A DNA stretch of 64,000 bases from contig NZ_JAAGPI010000010.1 in NCBI RefSeq assembly GCF_017104715.1, positions 186,001-250,000 on the forward strand, given 5' to 3'. Shown here one piece after another: positions 25,785 to 35,283 of the stretch. Within the stretch, counting starts at the first letter, position 1; every line of letters begins with the position of its first letter. Under the pieces are notes generated by a model. That model made no database searches. It saw only the letters and a list, made by a program, of their open reading frames with translations, and was not told where the DNA came from. Source of the DNA: Burkholderia sp. Ac-20365. Its GTDB lineage: Bacteria; Pseudomonadota; Gammaproteobacteria; Burkholderiales; Burkholderiaceae. The position numbers and the translations under genes are program-made.

Positions 25785-28548
25785 AGCGGATCTCGACGGG
25801 CTGATAGTGGACTTCGAGGGCATTGAGCGCGGGCGTATCGAAGCGGACGTATGCGCCGTCGCGTTGCAGCGGCACTGCTCGGCCCGCGACACTCGCGGTG
25901 CAGCTCTGCGCGTTCGCGAGCTTCACGAACGGCTGGTAATAGCTGCCGAACTCGAACGACAGGTTCTTGCCATCGCGCCTGAAGTCGCGCACGAAACCAT
26001 TCGCTTCGGCGATGTACGGCAGCGCACTCGCCTGCGGTTTTGCATTCGCTGAGTCGAACGACACGCGCGCTGCGCCATCGGTGATATGGATATACGTGCC
26101 GTCCGGTCCTGCTGCGTAGCCCGTCACGCCATGCGACGACTGAAGATCAGGCGAAGTCGTCAGCGGCCAGTGCAATTCACGCACTTCGCCATTGCCGCGC
26201 ACAACCCAATCTGCCGACTTCGCGTTCGACGCTTCGCTCTGCACCGTGCGCGCAACCGCGAACGAGCGCCAGTCGAGCACCTTGTGCGCGTAGTCCGTCA
26301 TGTGTACGGGCAGCACGGACTGCTTCAGCACAGCGGCGAAAATCTGGTCGAGCGCGCGCAACGACGCGACCTTCGTGCCGCTGTACATGTGGTAGTAGAT
26401 GTCGATCGGCTTGAAGCGCAGCGGCTTGTCCGTCATGTCGAACGTTTCGAGCACGCGCGTGAAGCCGTAGAACGGGCCGAGCCAGTCGTTCGTGTAGACG
26501 TTCTCGTCCTGGTTCGGCGCGTACACCTGATACGCGCCCGGCCCTTTCAGCACGCCGATCGGCGCGATATTGGTCCAGCTGTTCGCGCTCTTCGTGATGA
26601 CGGTGTCGCCGCCGTTCACGTTATCGACACCGGCTTCATACACCTTGCGCACGACGATCGCAGGCGGCTCGCAGTTGCCCGGCCACTGCAGGATCGTCGT
26701 CTTCTTGCCGGCAGGCGCGAGACGCGAGTTGATGTAATCGATCGAACCCGTGACTTCGCGGTCGATATTGAACGTGTAGTTCGGGATGTTCAGCGAGAAC
26801 GCCGTATCGCCGCCACCGCGATCGATACGCTCGCCCGTCTTCGCGTCGACGTTCTCCCATTCGAACGGATGCGAATACGTGTGCGTGCCGATCGCCACAT
26901 AAGGCAGCGCGAACATCTTGCGCGCGATCTCTTCCAGACGCGGCGAGATCTGCGGATACAGACCCTTCGGCCCCACTTCGCCTTCGATCACCGACAGCGT
27001 CATCGGCACCTTGTAGCGCGTGAAAATCTGCTGATACAGCGCTTCGCCCGAATAGTCGGCGCCCGGAAACTCCGCGCGCGATGCGAAACCGTCGCCGTCC
27101 ACGTGCGACATGAAAAGACGCCGGCCGTTTTCCGTGGTGACGCTCGGCGAGGGCATCGGTTGCAGACGCAACGCTTGCCGCAGGAAGTCGATTGGCTGGA
27201 TCGCCCAGCGCTCCTGGCCAATGCCATTGAGCGACACGACCGTATACGGGCTCATCGCAAAGCCGCCCCACGGTGTGATGGCAATCTGGTCGAGCGTCGC
27301 TTCGCCGCTCTTCACGCGCAGCAGCGACCTGCTCTGGCTGCCAACCTGCACGCCCGTGAGATCACGCGTGCCGAGCTTCGGATCGACTTCGAAGCCGACC
27401 ATCGGATCGCGCGACACGGTTTCGATCCTGTCCGTAAACGGTCCCGCGACGGCTTGCAGATCGAGCGCGCGGCCTTCGTCTTCCGCCGCGTCGAAGCCGA
27501 ACTGGCCGAGAAACACCATCGGCACATGCGAAGCGATGCGCTCGTCGACCCACGCGCGCCACGCGCCGCTGTTCGGCGTCTCGTCGCCCTGCAGCCACGC
27601 GACGACGCCCGCATAGCGGTCCGGCGTGATGCCTTCGGGCAACGGCTCATGAACGTTCGCGTATTCGACGTCGTAGCCGAGGTAATTGAGCGGCGTCGCG
27701 AGATCGCGCACGCCCGGCGTTTCGTCGAGCGGCAAGTCTTCGTCGCTGTCCTGCACGATCAGCACCTTGCGCGGCAGCACTTCGATCGCGCCGATGCCGA
27801 CTGCGTTCAGCGACGCGTTCGTCACATAGGGCGTGACGCCCGCGGCGAGCACCTGTGCAGCCGTCGTGCGCGCGCAGGCGCGGTCATCGGCGGGACAGGT
27901 TTCGATCGACACGACGGGCACGCCCGTCGTTTGCGTGAACTGCTGCGCGGCGGCGCTGCGTTTGTCACGCTCGCCTGCTGCCACACTGCCGTTCTGCGCG
28001 TCGCGAACCAGCGCCGGGCCGGCCACGGCATACAGCGCGCCCGCGTGCGGCAACGCCGCCTGCAGTGCGTTGTCGCCGCCGATCACGAGACGCGCATCGG
28101 GATGCGCGGCGCGGATCGCCTCGACGGCTGCGATGGCCGCAGGCGTGTCGAGCAGGAAGCCGCGAAAGCCGCGCTGCCACAACGGCTCGATCTGCGCGCT
28201 GACGAATGCGTCCGGCGTAGCCTGCGCCGCATCGGCATGCGTGCGCGCGAGCCATACCGTGTGGCGCAGCGGATGCGCGGCGGGATCGAAGCCGCTGGCG
28301 GGATCGATCACGACAGCATCGAATGCCTGCAGCTCGCCGACGGGCACGCGCGAACCATAGAAGAATGCGAGATTGACGCGCGATGCTTGCGCGTGCAACT
28401 GAGTGGACGGTTGTGCTTGCGGGCTGGGCAGCGCGGACGTCTGCGCATGTGCGGCGACGCCATGCAGCGCGAACGCGGCGGCGGCTGTCAGCGCAACCAG
28501 GCGTGCGTGTGCGAGCGCACGCACGAGAGCGCGCGGTTGCGCCATCAT
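25774..28548 (-). CDS. pelA: PelA, Pel deacetylase/hydrolase (hydrolase site altered)
   Basis: 924 residues from the ATG at 28548; a second ATG follows directly and is better spaced from AGGA. A signal peptide ends near ALHGVAAHAQ. Domains: GH114/GH166-like hydrolase (about 58-265), a reductase-like linker domain, a CE4-type deacetylase with Asp484/Asp486 in SHVDGDG and the metal-binding pair His556/His560 in GTHTYSHPF, then a C-terminal beta-sandwich. The deacetylase looks intact. In the hydrolase domain one Asp remains (Asp134 in FLLDT), but the second Asp and the catalytic Glu of the family are replaced (LDTPAAI; AVAGPALV, with Pro178 at the Glu position). A stand-alone hydrolase follows pelG. 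First gene of the operon. Confidence 0.94.
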   Translation of the reverse strand: MMAQPRALVRALAHARLVALTAAAAFALHGVAAHAQTSALPSPQAQPSTQLHAQASRVNLAFFYGSRVPVGELQAFDAVVIDPASGFDPAAHPLRHTVWLARTHADAAQATPDAFVSAQIEPLWQRGFRGFLLDTPAAIAAVEAIRAAHPDARLVIGGDNALQAALPHAGALYAVAGPALVRDAQNGSVAAGERDKRSAAAQQFTQTTGVPVVSIETCPADDRACARTTAAQVLAAGVTPYVTNASLNAVGIGAIEVLPRKVLIVQDSDEDLPLDETPGVRDLATPLNYLGYDVEYANVHEPLPEGITPDRYAGVVAWLQGDETPNSGAWRAWVDERIASHVPMVFLGQFGFDAAEDEGRALDLQAVAGPFTDRIETVSRDPMVGFEVDPKLGTRDLTGVQVGSQSRSLLRVKSGEATLDQIAITPWGGFAMSPYTVVSLNGIGQERWAIQPIDFLRQALRLQPMPSPSVTTENGRRLFMSHVDGDGFASRAEFPGADYSGEALYQQIFTRYKVPMTLSVIEGEVGPKGLYPQISPRLEEIARKMFALPYVAIGTHTYSHPFEWENVDAKTGERIDRGGGDTAFSLNIPNYTFNIDREVTGSIDYINSRLAPAGKKTTILQWPGNCEPPAIVVRKVYEAGVDNVNGGDTVITKSANSWTNIAPIGVLKGPGAYQVYAPNQDENVYTNDWLGPFYGFTRVLETFDMTDKPLRFKPIDIYYHMYSGTKVASLRALDQIFAAVLKQSVLPVHMTDYAHKVLDWRSFAVARTVQSEASNAKSADWVVRGNGEVRELHWPLTTSPDLQSSHGVTGYAAGPDGTYIHITDGAARVSFDSANAKPQASALPYIAEANGFVRDFRRDGKNLSFEFGSYYQPFVKLANAQSCTASVAGRAVPLQRDGAYVRFDTPALNALEVHYQPVEIRCER

Positions 28549-29136
28549 GGTCCTGTACGCTGCCGGCTTTTCGCCTTGAAACACCCCGTCGAGCGCGGAT
28601 CGCGCTTCGAATATCGTTTGAATCCCCAATGGCATGTGATTTTTTCTTCGGTTTATTGCTTTTTACTGACCGGCTTTAAGCGCGGCTTTCCCAGGGTATT
28701 TGCCCCTCGGTCAGCAACGGATGTCCAAATGTTAAATATCTGGCCATCTCTTCATACGGATGAAAATCTGCAGACTGGAAAGATCAGAGGATATGAAGCG
28801 CTATCTCTGTGAATCGGCGCGCATTTTAACGTGTTCTATCGCAAAGAAAAGGGGTGTCGTAAAAATATCACGGAGCTTGAAAAACCTTTAACTGGCGGCC
28901 GTGAAAATATCGAATTAAGCCTGAGAACGGCTCGCAAACGTTAAACAGATAATCGCGAACGGATATTCACTTTTCGTTATTCCTTCAATTTGCCGTCGTC
29001 GTATTACCAACTATTTCATGCATGCGCCGGCCATTTAAAAACCGATAATCCCGGTTTGAAAGGCGCGCAAACGATTTCGTGGTTGCAACGTGTTGCAACT
29101 CGCAGCGACACGCGGGTTCATGCGATCATCGGTCGC
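28549..29136. promoter_or_regulatory. 588-bp divergent intergenic region upstream of pelA
   Basis: No gene is seen. The stretch 28700-29000 is distinctly AT-richer than its surroundings and must hold the pel promoter and that of the divergent AraC gene. A 6-bp inverted repeat (tcacgg 28868-28873, ccgtga 28899-28904) sits within AT-rich sequence, with aaaatat motifs outside both arms. I could not identify a convincing sigma factor site or c-di-GMP regulator site by eye. Confidence 0.5.
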
Positions 29137-29961
29137 ATGAACGATCAACGTTACTGGTGCGATCCGCAGTTACCATTCGTCGAAAGCCGGCTGGCTTCTA
29201 AATCGCGTGCGTGCTATGTGCCGCATACGCACGACACGCTTTCGATCGGCGCCGTCGACAGCGGACACAGCAACTACGCATGCGGCGACGACCGCGCGCG
29301 CCTGGGCCCGGGCAGCCTCGTCCTGATTCCCGCAACGCGGGTTCACTCGTGCAACCCCGACATGGACGGCGAGTGGAGCTACCAGATGCTTCATCTCAAC
29401 GTCGAATGGGCGAGCGGCGTGCTGCAGGAATGCGGCATTGCGGATGCGCAGGACGTGCTCGCGCGTTCGTCGATCAACCAGAACCGCGCAGCGTATCTGC
29501 GCTACTGCGCGCTCAACCGCCTGCTGTTCTCGAACGCGGATTGCGCGGAGAAGGAAGCGGCACTGATCCTGTTCGTCAGCGAGCGGTCGTGGCTCGGCGA
29601 GCCGCGCGAGATGCCGCCGGTGCCGCGTATCGCCGCTGATCGACTTGCGCGCATCACCGAGTTCCTGCGTGTCGCGTATGGCGAGCGCCTGCCCATCGAG
29701 CAGCTCGCGCAGATGGCGGACATGAGCCGCTATGCGTTCATTCGCGCGTTCCGCGCCGCCACCGGCATGTCGCCGCATGCCTGGCAACTCGATCTGCGCA
29801 TCAATGCCGCACGTCGGCTGTTGCGTCATGGACATGCGCTCACGGCAATCGCCCATGAACTCGGCTTCGCGGATCAGGCGCACTTCCAGCGCGCATTCAA
29901 GGAACGCGTCGCGATGACGCCGGGCGCTTACCGGCGCGCCGCCGTGTCCACTGCTTCATAA
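29137..29961 (+). CDS. AraC-family transcriptional regulator
   Basis: 274 residues. The N-terminal cupin-like effector domain has YVPHTHDTLSIGAVDSGHSNY and GPGSLVLIPATRVHSCNP; the C-terminal double helix-turn-helix (about 175-270) has IEQLAQMADMSRYAFIRAFRAATGMSPHAW and ITAIAHELGF-like ALTAIAHELGFADQAHFQRAFKERVAMTPGAYRR. The start MNDQRYWC at 29137 gives the usual family length, although the ribosome site is weak and the frame is open from 28990. It lies 98 bases before a LysE-type exporter on the same strand, a pairing often seen in Burkholderia where the regulator controls the exporter; it is also divergent from pelA, so a link with pel is possible but less likely. Confidence 0.85.
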   Translation: MNDQRYWCDPQLPFVESRLASKSRACYVPHTHDTLSIGAVDSGHSNYACGDDRARLGPGSLVLIPATRVHSCNPDMDGEWSYQMLHLNVEWASGVLQECGIADAQDVLARSSINQNRAAYLRYCALNRLLFSNADCAEKEAALILFVSERSWLGEPREMPPVPRIAADRLARITEFLRVAYGERLPIEQLAQMADMSRYAFIRAFRAATGMSPHAWQLDLRINAARRLLRHGHALTAIAHELGFADQAHFQRAFKERVAMTPGAYRRAAVSTAS

Positions 29962-30059
29962 GCGCCCTTCTCCCGCCCTTTTCCTTTACGACTGCGCACT
30001 TTTCTTCAATATCTTCGTTGCGCGCTCGCGCAGACTCCTCGCACACACAAGGAGTCGAG

Positions 30060-30713
30060 ATGGGTCTTTCTCTTCAGCAGTTCGCGATGGTCGCGGGCGC
30101 GCATCTGCTTGCGCTGCTTAGCCCCGGACCGGATTTCTTTCTGATCGCACGCAGCGCGCTGTTGCGCGGCTGGCGCAAGACGGGCGCCGTATGCTTCGGC
30201 ATCGCGTGTGCCAATGGCGTGTTCATCGCGCTTGCGGTCGGCGGCTTTGCGGCACTGCATCGACATGGCGTCGCGTTCGCGCTCGTGCAGGCAGCCGGTT
30301 GCGCGTATCTGGCCTATCTCGGCGCGATGATGCTTCGGCATGCCAGCGCGGCGTCTGTCGTGCCGCATGGGCGAGATGGCGCGACTGCGCCCGGCAAGAC
30401 AGGCGCGTGGCACGCGCGCTTCGCGATGGGCTTTGCTTCCGCGATTCTCAATCCGAAGAACGCACTCTTTTACGCGAGCCTGTTTGCCCTGCTCGCGGCA
30501 CGCGACGCGCCGTTCGGCGCGCAGATCGTCTATGGCGTGTGGATGTTCGCTGCCGTGTTCGGCTGGGATCTGCTCGTCGCGATGGGCATCGGGCATCCGT
30601 CTGTGGTCGCGCGCTTCACCACGCATCGTGCGTCGATCGAACGTGTCACGGGCGTTGTGCTGCTTGCCATCGCGGCAAGCGTATTGACCATGCTTGCGCG
30701 CGACTGGCTATGA
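30060..30713 (+). CDS. LysE/RhtB-family amino acid exporter
   Basis: 217 residues from the ATG at 30060, preceded by a strong AAGGAG site. Six hydrophobic segments and the RhtB hallmark HLLALLSPGPDFFLIARSALLRGWR at the N-terminus, then FGIACANGVFIALAVGGFAALH. Such proteins export threonine, homoserine, leucine or related amino acids or derivatives. It follows the AraC gene at 29961 and is probably controlled by it. It converges with the DUF523 gene, 7 bases apart. Confidence 0.87.
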   Translation: MGLSLQQFAMVAGAHLLALLSPGPDFFLIARSALLRGWRKTGAVCFGIACANGVFIALAVGGFAALHRHGVAFALVQAAGCAYLAYLGAMMLRHASAASVVPHGRDGATAPGKTGAWHARFAMGFASAILNPKNALFYASLFALLAARDAPFGAQIVYGVWMFAAVFGWDLLVAMGIGHPSVVARFTTHRASIERVTGVVLLAIAASVLTMLARDWL

Positions 30714-30720
30714 CTTCATG

Positions 30721-31212
30721 TCATCGATCGCAGTCGATCAATGCTGCAAGCTCATCGATCCTGTCAGGCGCGAACACACGGATGCCGTGCCGTTCGAGCA
30801 ACGCAGCTGTCACGCCGGATGCGGCGTGCCGGATGCCCGCGAACATGCCGTCGTAGATATAACTGCTTCCGCACGATGGACTGCCGTCCGCCAGCAATGC
30901 ATAGCGGCAGTCGTAGGCCTGCGCCTGTTCGAGCGCATGACGCGCGCCGTCGACGAACAACGCGGTAACGTCGACGCCCGCGTTATCGCAGATACTCGCG
31001 GTGCCGTCGAGCACGTCGCCGCCATGCCGGCGCAACTGGATTTCGGCGGGACGACGCGGCGTGCTGAAGCCCGCCGCCACTTCGGGGCACACGACGACGA
31101 GCCGCCCTTCATCGCGCCACGTCTGCAGCAGCGAGTCCGCGAGCGTCTTCGCCGAGCCGTCGTAACGGACGGGCAAACCGGCAAGGCACGCGCTTACGAG
31201 TATCCTGTCCAT
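30721..31212 (-). CDS. DUF523 family protein
   Basis: 163 residues from the ATG at 31212 (MDRILVSACLAGLPVRYDG), the conserved DUF523 N-terminus; the frame is open to 31338 but that part is unlike the family. Conserved cysteines are Cys9 in SACLAG, CPEVAAG near residue 45, and the SPSCGSSYIYDG motif near 113. These Cys residues and the domain's relation to thiol- or metal-dependent proteins suggest metal or Fe-S binding, but the function is unknown. It is convergent with the LysE-type exporter. Upstream lies the small DUF1328 gene on the other strand. Confidence 0.8.
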   Translation of the reverse strand: MDRILVSACLAGLPVRYDGSAKTLADSLLQTWRDEGRLVVVCPEVAAGFSTPRRPAEIQLRRHGGDVLDGTASICDNAGVDVTALFVDGARHALEQAQAYDCRYALLADGSPSCGSSYIYDGMFAGIRHAASGVTAALLERHGIRVFAPDRIDELAALIDCDR

Positions 31213-31377
31213 ATTGCGAGTATCGGGTTCCAGCAGCATCTCGCGGAGCGTCCGTTCCCGTTGGGCACGGGTGTTGCTCCAGCCGAACACGGCGTCGCCC
31301 ATATCAGTCGACGCGGTTCCCGCGAGTGGGTCGGTCATTGCATCGATCTGTCCAGCAACCCTTTGGTGGAGGCTTCC

Positions 31378-31539
31378 ATGCTTCGATACGCTGCCATCTT
31401 TTTCATTATCGCCATTATCGCGGCGGTCTTCGGATTCGGCGGCATTGCCGCTGGCGCTGCGGAAATAGCGAAAGTGCTGTTCTTTATCTTTATCGTGATC
31501 TTTCTGGTCACGCTGCTCATGGGCGTGATCAGGCGTTGA
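31378..31539 (+). CDS. DUF1328/YtjA-family small membrane protein
   Basis: 53 residues, almost entirely hydrophobic: two membrane helices joined by FGFGGIAAGAAEIAKVLFFIF. The family is found in many proteobacteria and is often stress-induced; no molecular function is known. The ATG at 31378 has TGGTGGAGG upstream, so it is well translated. The 165-bp gap to the divergent DUF523 gene would hold its promoter. It is probably monocistronic. Confidence 0.85.
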   Translation: MLRYAAIFFIIAIIAAVFGFGGIAAGAAEIAKVLFFIFIVIFLVTLLMGVIRR

Positions 31540-31617
31540 CGTTCAATGCGATTCTCGCTGCGAGCGGGCGTGCAATTTGTAGCGCGTCCGCTTGCAATAC
31601 TTGCCGGCCCCACGCCA

Positions 31618-31821
31618 TCAGTTTCCTGAGCGCAACTCCAGCGCGCTCAACGCTTCGTCGAGTCTTCTTGCACGGTTCACCTGAGCCGGAATGCGGGCGG
31701 CCGCCGTGACGTCGTCGACACGCTTGCGCCAGTACGACAGCGGAATCGGCTCCGTGCCGGAAATGCGCGCCAAGACGTGTTCGAGATGCTCGAGGGTCGA
31801 CTCGAGCTGATGATGGTTCAT
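31618..31821 (-). CDS. Small hypothetical protein (67 aa)
   Basis: 67 residues from the ATG at 31821, with GGGGAAAGG just before it. The N-terminus MNHHQLESTLEHLEHVLARI is an amphipathic helix, followed by PIPLSYWRKRVDDVTAAARIPAQVNRARRLDEALSALE, mostly helical and basic. No known domain is recognised. The frame continues upstream to 31959 without coding character. It stands alone between DUF1328 (convergent) and the TetR gene. Length, base composition and ribosome site make it a likely real gene. Confidence 0.6.
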   Translation of the reverse strand: MNHHQLESTLEHLEHVLARISGTEPIPLSYWRKRVDDVTAAARIPAQVNRARRLDEALSALELRSGN

Positions 31822-32025
31822 GCCTTTCCCCGGTCGCGCCGTCCGCGCGGATCGACTGTGCGGTCGTCGCGGCGGCGTCGAATTGATATGTCCTTCAGGA
31901 GGCTGTCGCGCTGCGTGGATCGGCAGGCGCTTGCAGCCCTCGGACGCACAATATGACATCGGGAAAAAATCCTCGGCAAGCCCGCTTTCGCGCGCTGTTG
32001 CATATACGAGGAATCCTCATAACTT

Positions 32026-32697
32026 TCACGCGCGCGTAAAACTGTCATCCTCTGGCGCGAGCCGTGGAATATCGGGGCTGAGGTCGTAGTTCAGGAAACC
32101 CAGAATCAGGCGCACCATCTCGTCTTCGAATGCGTCGGTGCCGAAGTATTTCGGCCGCTCCAGTGCCGTGGCGAGCAGCACACCGGAGATTGCACGAAAC
32201 AGCACGAAGCGCGCTTCGTCGCGTGCGATGCGTTTGCCCAGATCCGGGTTCTCGCGGTTCAGCGTGCCCGCGATCAGCTCGAAGTAGCGCCGCATGCCCT
32301 GCCCGATCGGCGTATCGGGCGCGGCGTCCGCCCATTCGGCGCGCAGGATGCTGTAGAAACGCGGGCGATCGCCAATGAACGCCGCCGTCACACGCATCAT
32401 GCGCCGGGCGTTGAGGCCCGTGCCGAATGGCGCGGGTTGGGAAAGCGCATCCCTCATCATTGCCGTCAGGCGCTCCAGTTCGCGCCGCGCAAGCGCTTCG
32501 ATCAGCCCCTCCTTGTTCGGAAAGTACTGATAGATCGCACCGATGCTGAAGCCTGCCGTATCGGCGACGCGCTGTGTCGTCAGCCCGGCCTTGCCATGGG
32601 ATTCGAGCGTGCGGGCGGCGGCTTCGAGAATGCTGTCGAGCGCGAATTCGGCGCGCGCCTGCTTGGGCTGCCGACGCGACGTATGAGTCGTGGGCAA
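32026..32697 (-). CDS. TetR/AcrR-family transcriptional regulator
   Basis: 223 residues. The helix-turn-helix is ILEAAARTLESHGKAGLTTQRVADTAGFSIGAIYQYFPNKEGLIEALARRE near residues 25-75, followed by an all-helical ligand domain. I favour a TTG start at 32697 (LPTTHTSRRQPKQARAEF) because GGAG lies about 6 bases upstream, and the longer frame to 32826 would add a stretch unlike the family. The end lies about 200 bases from the small hypothetical gene. The LysR gene at 32842 is upstream on the same strand. Target unknown. Confidence 0.82.
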   Translation of the reverse strand: MPTTHTSRRQPKQARAEFALDSILEAAARTLESHGKAGLTTQRVADTAGFSIGAIYQYFPNKEGLIEALARRELERLTAMMRDALSQPAPFGTGLNARRMMRVTAAFIGDRPRFYSILRAEWADAAPDTPIGQGMRRYFELIAGTLNRENPDLGKRIARDEARFVLFRAISGVLLATALERPKYFGTDAFEDEMVRLILGFLNYDLSPDIPRLAPEDDSFTRA

Positions 32698-32841
32698 GGA
32701 AACTCCGCGATTGATGGTTATAGGTCGTTGAACATGCAACGTGATGCACGCAGTTTGCATGAACCGCGGCGAAGATGGAACGCGCTCCCATGTGCGCAAT
32801 GCATCATCCGCCAGCGAGGTTATCACGCGGCTGCGCGCGGA

Positions 32842-33738
32842 TCACCGGCGCAGGGTTCTAGAAGCACGCTCGACAAAGCCGAGATCGAGCTCTTCGCAGA
32901 GGAAGGTCTGCAAGGCGTCGACGGCGGATTCCTGTGCACCTGCGGCGTGGCGCACGAACAGGCCGAGATCGGCGGCGGGCGGCTCCGGCAGGCCATCCGC
33001 GGGGCCGAGCACGCGCATCGTGTCGTAGCGGATATTGCCGTCGAGCAGCACCGATACACCCAGCCCTGCTTCGACGGCCGACTGCACGGCAGGCAGGCTC
33101 GTGCTCGTGCAGACCACGCGCCACGCGATACCCGCGCGCCGCAGTATCGACATCACCTGCTGCTGCCACAGACACGCGCCGCCGAACGCGACGAGCGGCA
33201 GCGGCACGCCGGGATCGGGCAGATAGCCGCGCGCGCCGACCCAGAAGAGCGGTTGCGTCCACGTGACGAGCGGTGTCGCATCGACCATCGCGGGATCGCC
33301 GACGAGCACGTCGAGCGCACCGTCGGCCAGCCGCTGCGACAGCGCGGCGCTCGCATCGACGACGATCTCCAGCGCGACCTGCGGGTGCGCTGCCGAAAAA
33401 CGCCGCAACGCACGCGGCAGTCTGCCGACGGCCACGTCTTCGAGCATGCCCAGCCGCACAGTGCCCGCCACATCGCCGACTTCGAGCGCGCGGCGCGCAT
33501 CCTCGCCCGCGCCGAGAATCGCGTGGGCGTATGGCAGCAGCCGATGCCCGGCGTCCGTCAGCCGCACACCGCGCGGCGAGCGCTCCAGCAGCCGCTGGCC
33601 GATGTCGTCTTCCAGCCGCCGCAACTGCATGCTGACGGCTGCCTGCGTGCGCGCAAGCCGCGCCGCTGCCGCGCTGACGCCGCCCGTTTCGGCGACGGTT
33701 ACGAAGGCCCGCAGAAGACTGCTATCGAAGTCGCGCAT
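32842..33738 (-). CDS. LysR-family transcriptional regulator
   Basis: 298 residues from the ATG at 33738 (MRDFDSSLLRAFVTVAETGGVSAAAARLARTQAAVSMQLRRLEDDIG). The effector domain starts at GTVRLGMLEDVAVGRLPRAL. The most similar type is the LrhA/NodD-like subgroup of LysR proteins. It is divergent from the EamA permease at 33839, 100 bases apart, and probably controls it. The intergenic region has AT-rich sequence (gtgacataagaaatatcagcttatctt) that could hold an operator. Confidence 0.86.
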   Translation of the reverse strand: MRDFDSSLLRAFVTVAETGGVSAAAARLARTQAAVSMQLRRLEDDIGQRLLERSPRGVRLTDAGHRLLPYAHAILGAGEDARRALEVGDVAGTVRLGMLEDVAVGRLPRALRRFSAAHPQVALEIVVDASAALSQRLADGALDVLVGDPAMVDATPLVTWTQPLFWVGARGYLPDPGVPLPLVAFGGACLWQQQVMSILRRAGIAWRVVCTSTSLPAVQSAVEAGLGVSVLLDGNIRYDTMRVLGPADGLPEPPAADLGLFVRHAAGAQESAVDALQTFLCEELDLGFVERASRTLRR

Positions 33739-33838
33739 TATCAGCGTCCGTGATAGTGACATAAGAAATATCAGCTTATCTTAATGCTCAATTCGTCGAT
33801 ATGATGGATCTGTCTGCTGCACACGATTGCCCAATTAC

Positions 33839-34735
33839 ATGAAAGATTCCACGCTCGCCGATTCCCTCGCTTTCGACGCCACGTCCCCTCCCGCCGTCCC
33901 GCAACGCCATATTGGTCTCGCCGCGCTGCTCGGGCTGCTGTCGATGTCGTGCGTGCAGTTCGGTGCGGCGCTCTCCGCGCCGACCATGGCCGCGTTCGGC
34001 GCGTTCAGCACGACGTGGCTGCGACTGGCGTGGGCGGCGGTGATATTGGCGCTTGTGGTGCGCCCGAAGCTGCGCAGCTATTCGCGCGCGCACTGGCTCG
34101 CGGCGGGCGTGCTGGGCGTCGCGATGGCGGGCATGACGCTGTGCTTTTTCTCGGCGATCGAGCGCATTCCGCTTGGGCTTGCCGTTGCGATCGACTTTCT
34201 CGGCCCATTGACTGTCGCGACGCTGGGCGTGCGGCGTCTGCGCGCGCTGCTGTGGCCGCTGCTGGCCATCGCAGGCGTGCTGCTGCTTGCGCATGACCGC
34301 GCGGGCTGGATCGGCGAGCCTGTGGGCATGCTGCTCGCGATGGGCGCCGCGTGCGGCTGGGGCAGCTATATCGTGCTGATGAAAAAGACGGGTGCGTTGT
34401 TTCCCGGGCTGGAAGGTCTGTCTGTATCGCTGATTGCTGCGGCGCTCGTCGCGACGCCGTTCGGTCTTGTCGAACATGGCTTGCATATTGCGCCGATGCA
34501 ACTGGCGGCCACTGCCGGTCTTGCAGTGCTCGTGCCATTGCTGCCGTATGCGCTCGAGATGATCGCGCTGCGTCATATGCCTGCTTCGTCGTTTGGGATT
34601 CTGATGAGTGTCGAGCCCGCTATTGGCGCGCTGGCAGGTTTTGTCGTGCTGCATCAGCCGATGACGGCGTTGCAACTGGCGGGCACGTTGTTTGTCGTGA
34701 GTGCGAGTGTCGGGGTGATCGTGACGTCGAAGTGA
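33839..34735 (+). CDS. EamA/RhtA-like DMT-family exporter
   Basis: 298 residues with ten hydrophobic segments in two EamA halves. The pattern LSMSCVQFGAALSAPTMAAFGAFSTTWLRLAWAA and FLGPLTVATLGVRR resembles RhtA, the threonine/homoserine exporter. The start is the ATG at 33839; a TTG four codons earlier opens the frame. It is divergent from a LysR regulator. Toward its 3' end codon third positions begin to drift to T, ahead of the following gene and repeat copy C. Confidence 0.82.
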   Translation: MKDSTLADSLAFDATSPPAVPQRHIGLAALLGLLSMSCVQFGAALSAPTMAAFGAFSTTWLRLAWAAVILALVVRPKLRSYSRAHWLAAGVLGVAMAGMTLCFFSAIERIPLGLAVAIDFLGPLTVATLGVRRLRALLWPLLAIAGVLLLAHDRAGWIGEPVGMLLAMGAACGWGSYIVLMKKTGALFPGLEGLSVSLIAAALVATPFGLVEHGLHIAPMQLAATAGLAVLVPLLPYALEMIALRHMPASSFGILMSVEPAIGALAGFVVLHQPMTALQLAGTLFVVSASVGVIVTSK

Positions 34736-34817
34736 GTTTCGCTGGCAGGCGCGAATGATGCGTTCTCTGGTCCGTCTACAATCGACGGCTCACATGCCGA
34801 TTTGCGAGGACCGCATC

Positions 34818-35207
34818 ATGACCGACGACGAACGCGCTATCCGACAACTGATCGATACATGGCTTGCCGCGAGCAAGGCCGGCGACACAGCCACCGTTCT
34901 GAGCCTGATGACCGACGATGCGGTTTTTATGGTGCCCGGGCAGAAGCCGTTCGGTAAGGCTGCTTTTATGGCTGCGTCTGAAGCGCAGAAGCATATCGAT
35001 ATCGATGGTAAGAGTGAGATTCTTGAGCTTCAGGTGTTGGGGGATTGGGCTTTTTTGCGCTCGCAGCTGGAGATCACGATATCGCCAAAGGATGGCTCTG
35101 CGCCGCCCGTGCGTCATGCCGGTTGTACGCTGACTATTCTGCGGAAGGAGACGGATGGGCGGTGGTTGTTGGCGAGGGATGCTAATTTGCTGTTGCCTTC
35201 GGTTTGA
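34818..35207 (+). CDS. SnoaL-like/DUF4440 NTF2-fold protein
   Basis: 129 residues of the NTF2-like fold seen in the YybH/SgcJ/EcaC group: MTDDERAIRQLIDTWLAASKAGDTATVLSLMTDDAVFMVPGQKPFGKAAF, then a sheet region ending RWLLARDANLLLPSV. Function unknown; such proteins bind small ligands or act on polyketide-like substrates. The start at 34818 has GCGAGGA upstream. It probably stands alone, 82 bases after the EamA gene. Third positions move from 7 T:17 C in the first 43 codons to 14 T:4 C in the last 46, approaching repeat copy C. Confidence 0.78.
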   Translation: MTDDERAIRQLIDTWLAASKAGDTATVLSLMTDDAVFMVPGQKPFGKAAFMAASEAQKHIDIDGKSEILELQVLGDWAFLRSQLEITISPKDGSAPPVRHAGCTLTILRKETDGRWLLARDANLLLPSV

Positions 35208-35216
35208 TGGTTTTTG

Positions 35217-35252
35217 GTTTTTGTTTTGGTTTTTGTTTTGGTTTTTGTTTTG
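35217..35252. repeat. Three perfect tandem 12-bp G/T repeats
   Basis: The unit gtttttgttttg occurs three times head to tail, with partial copies on each side (35208-35262). It lies between the SnoaL-like stop and repeat copy C. An A/C-rich run of mirror character (ccaaaccaaac, 35975-36020) occurs on the other side of the element. It translates to nothing meaningful. Confidence 0.85.
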
Positions 35253-35283
35253 ATTTTTGGTCTTGTTGTTGGCTTTTGTCGTT

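Noticed and set aside
26086..28812. 908-residue frame antisense to pelA
   Set aside because: Same reason; pelA has signal peptide, catalytic motifs and operon context.
35208..35262. Tandem 12-bp repeats as a CRISPR array
   Set aside because: Units are directly adjacent without spacers and no cas genes are present.
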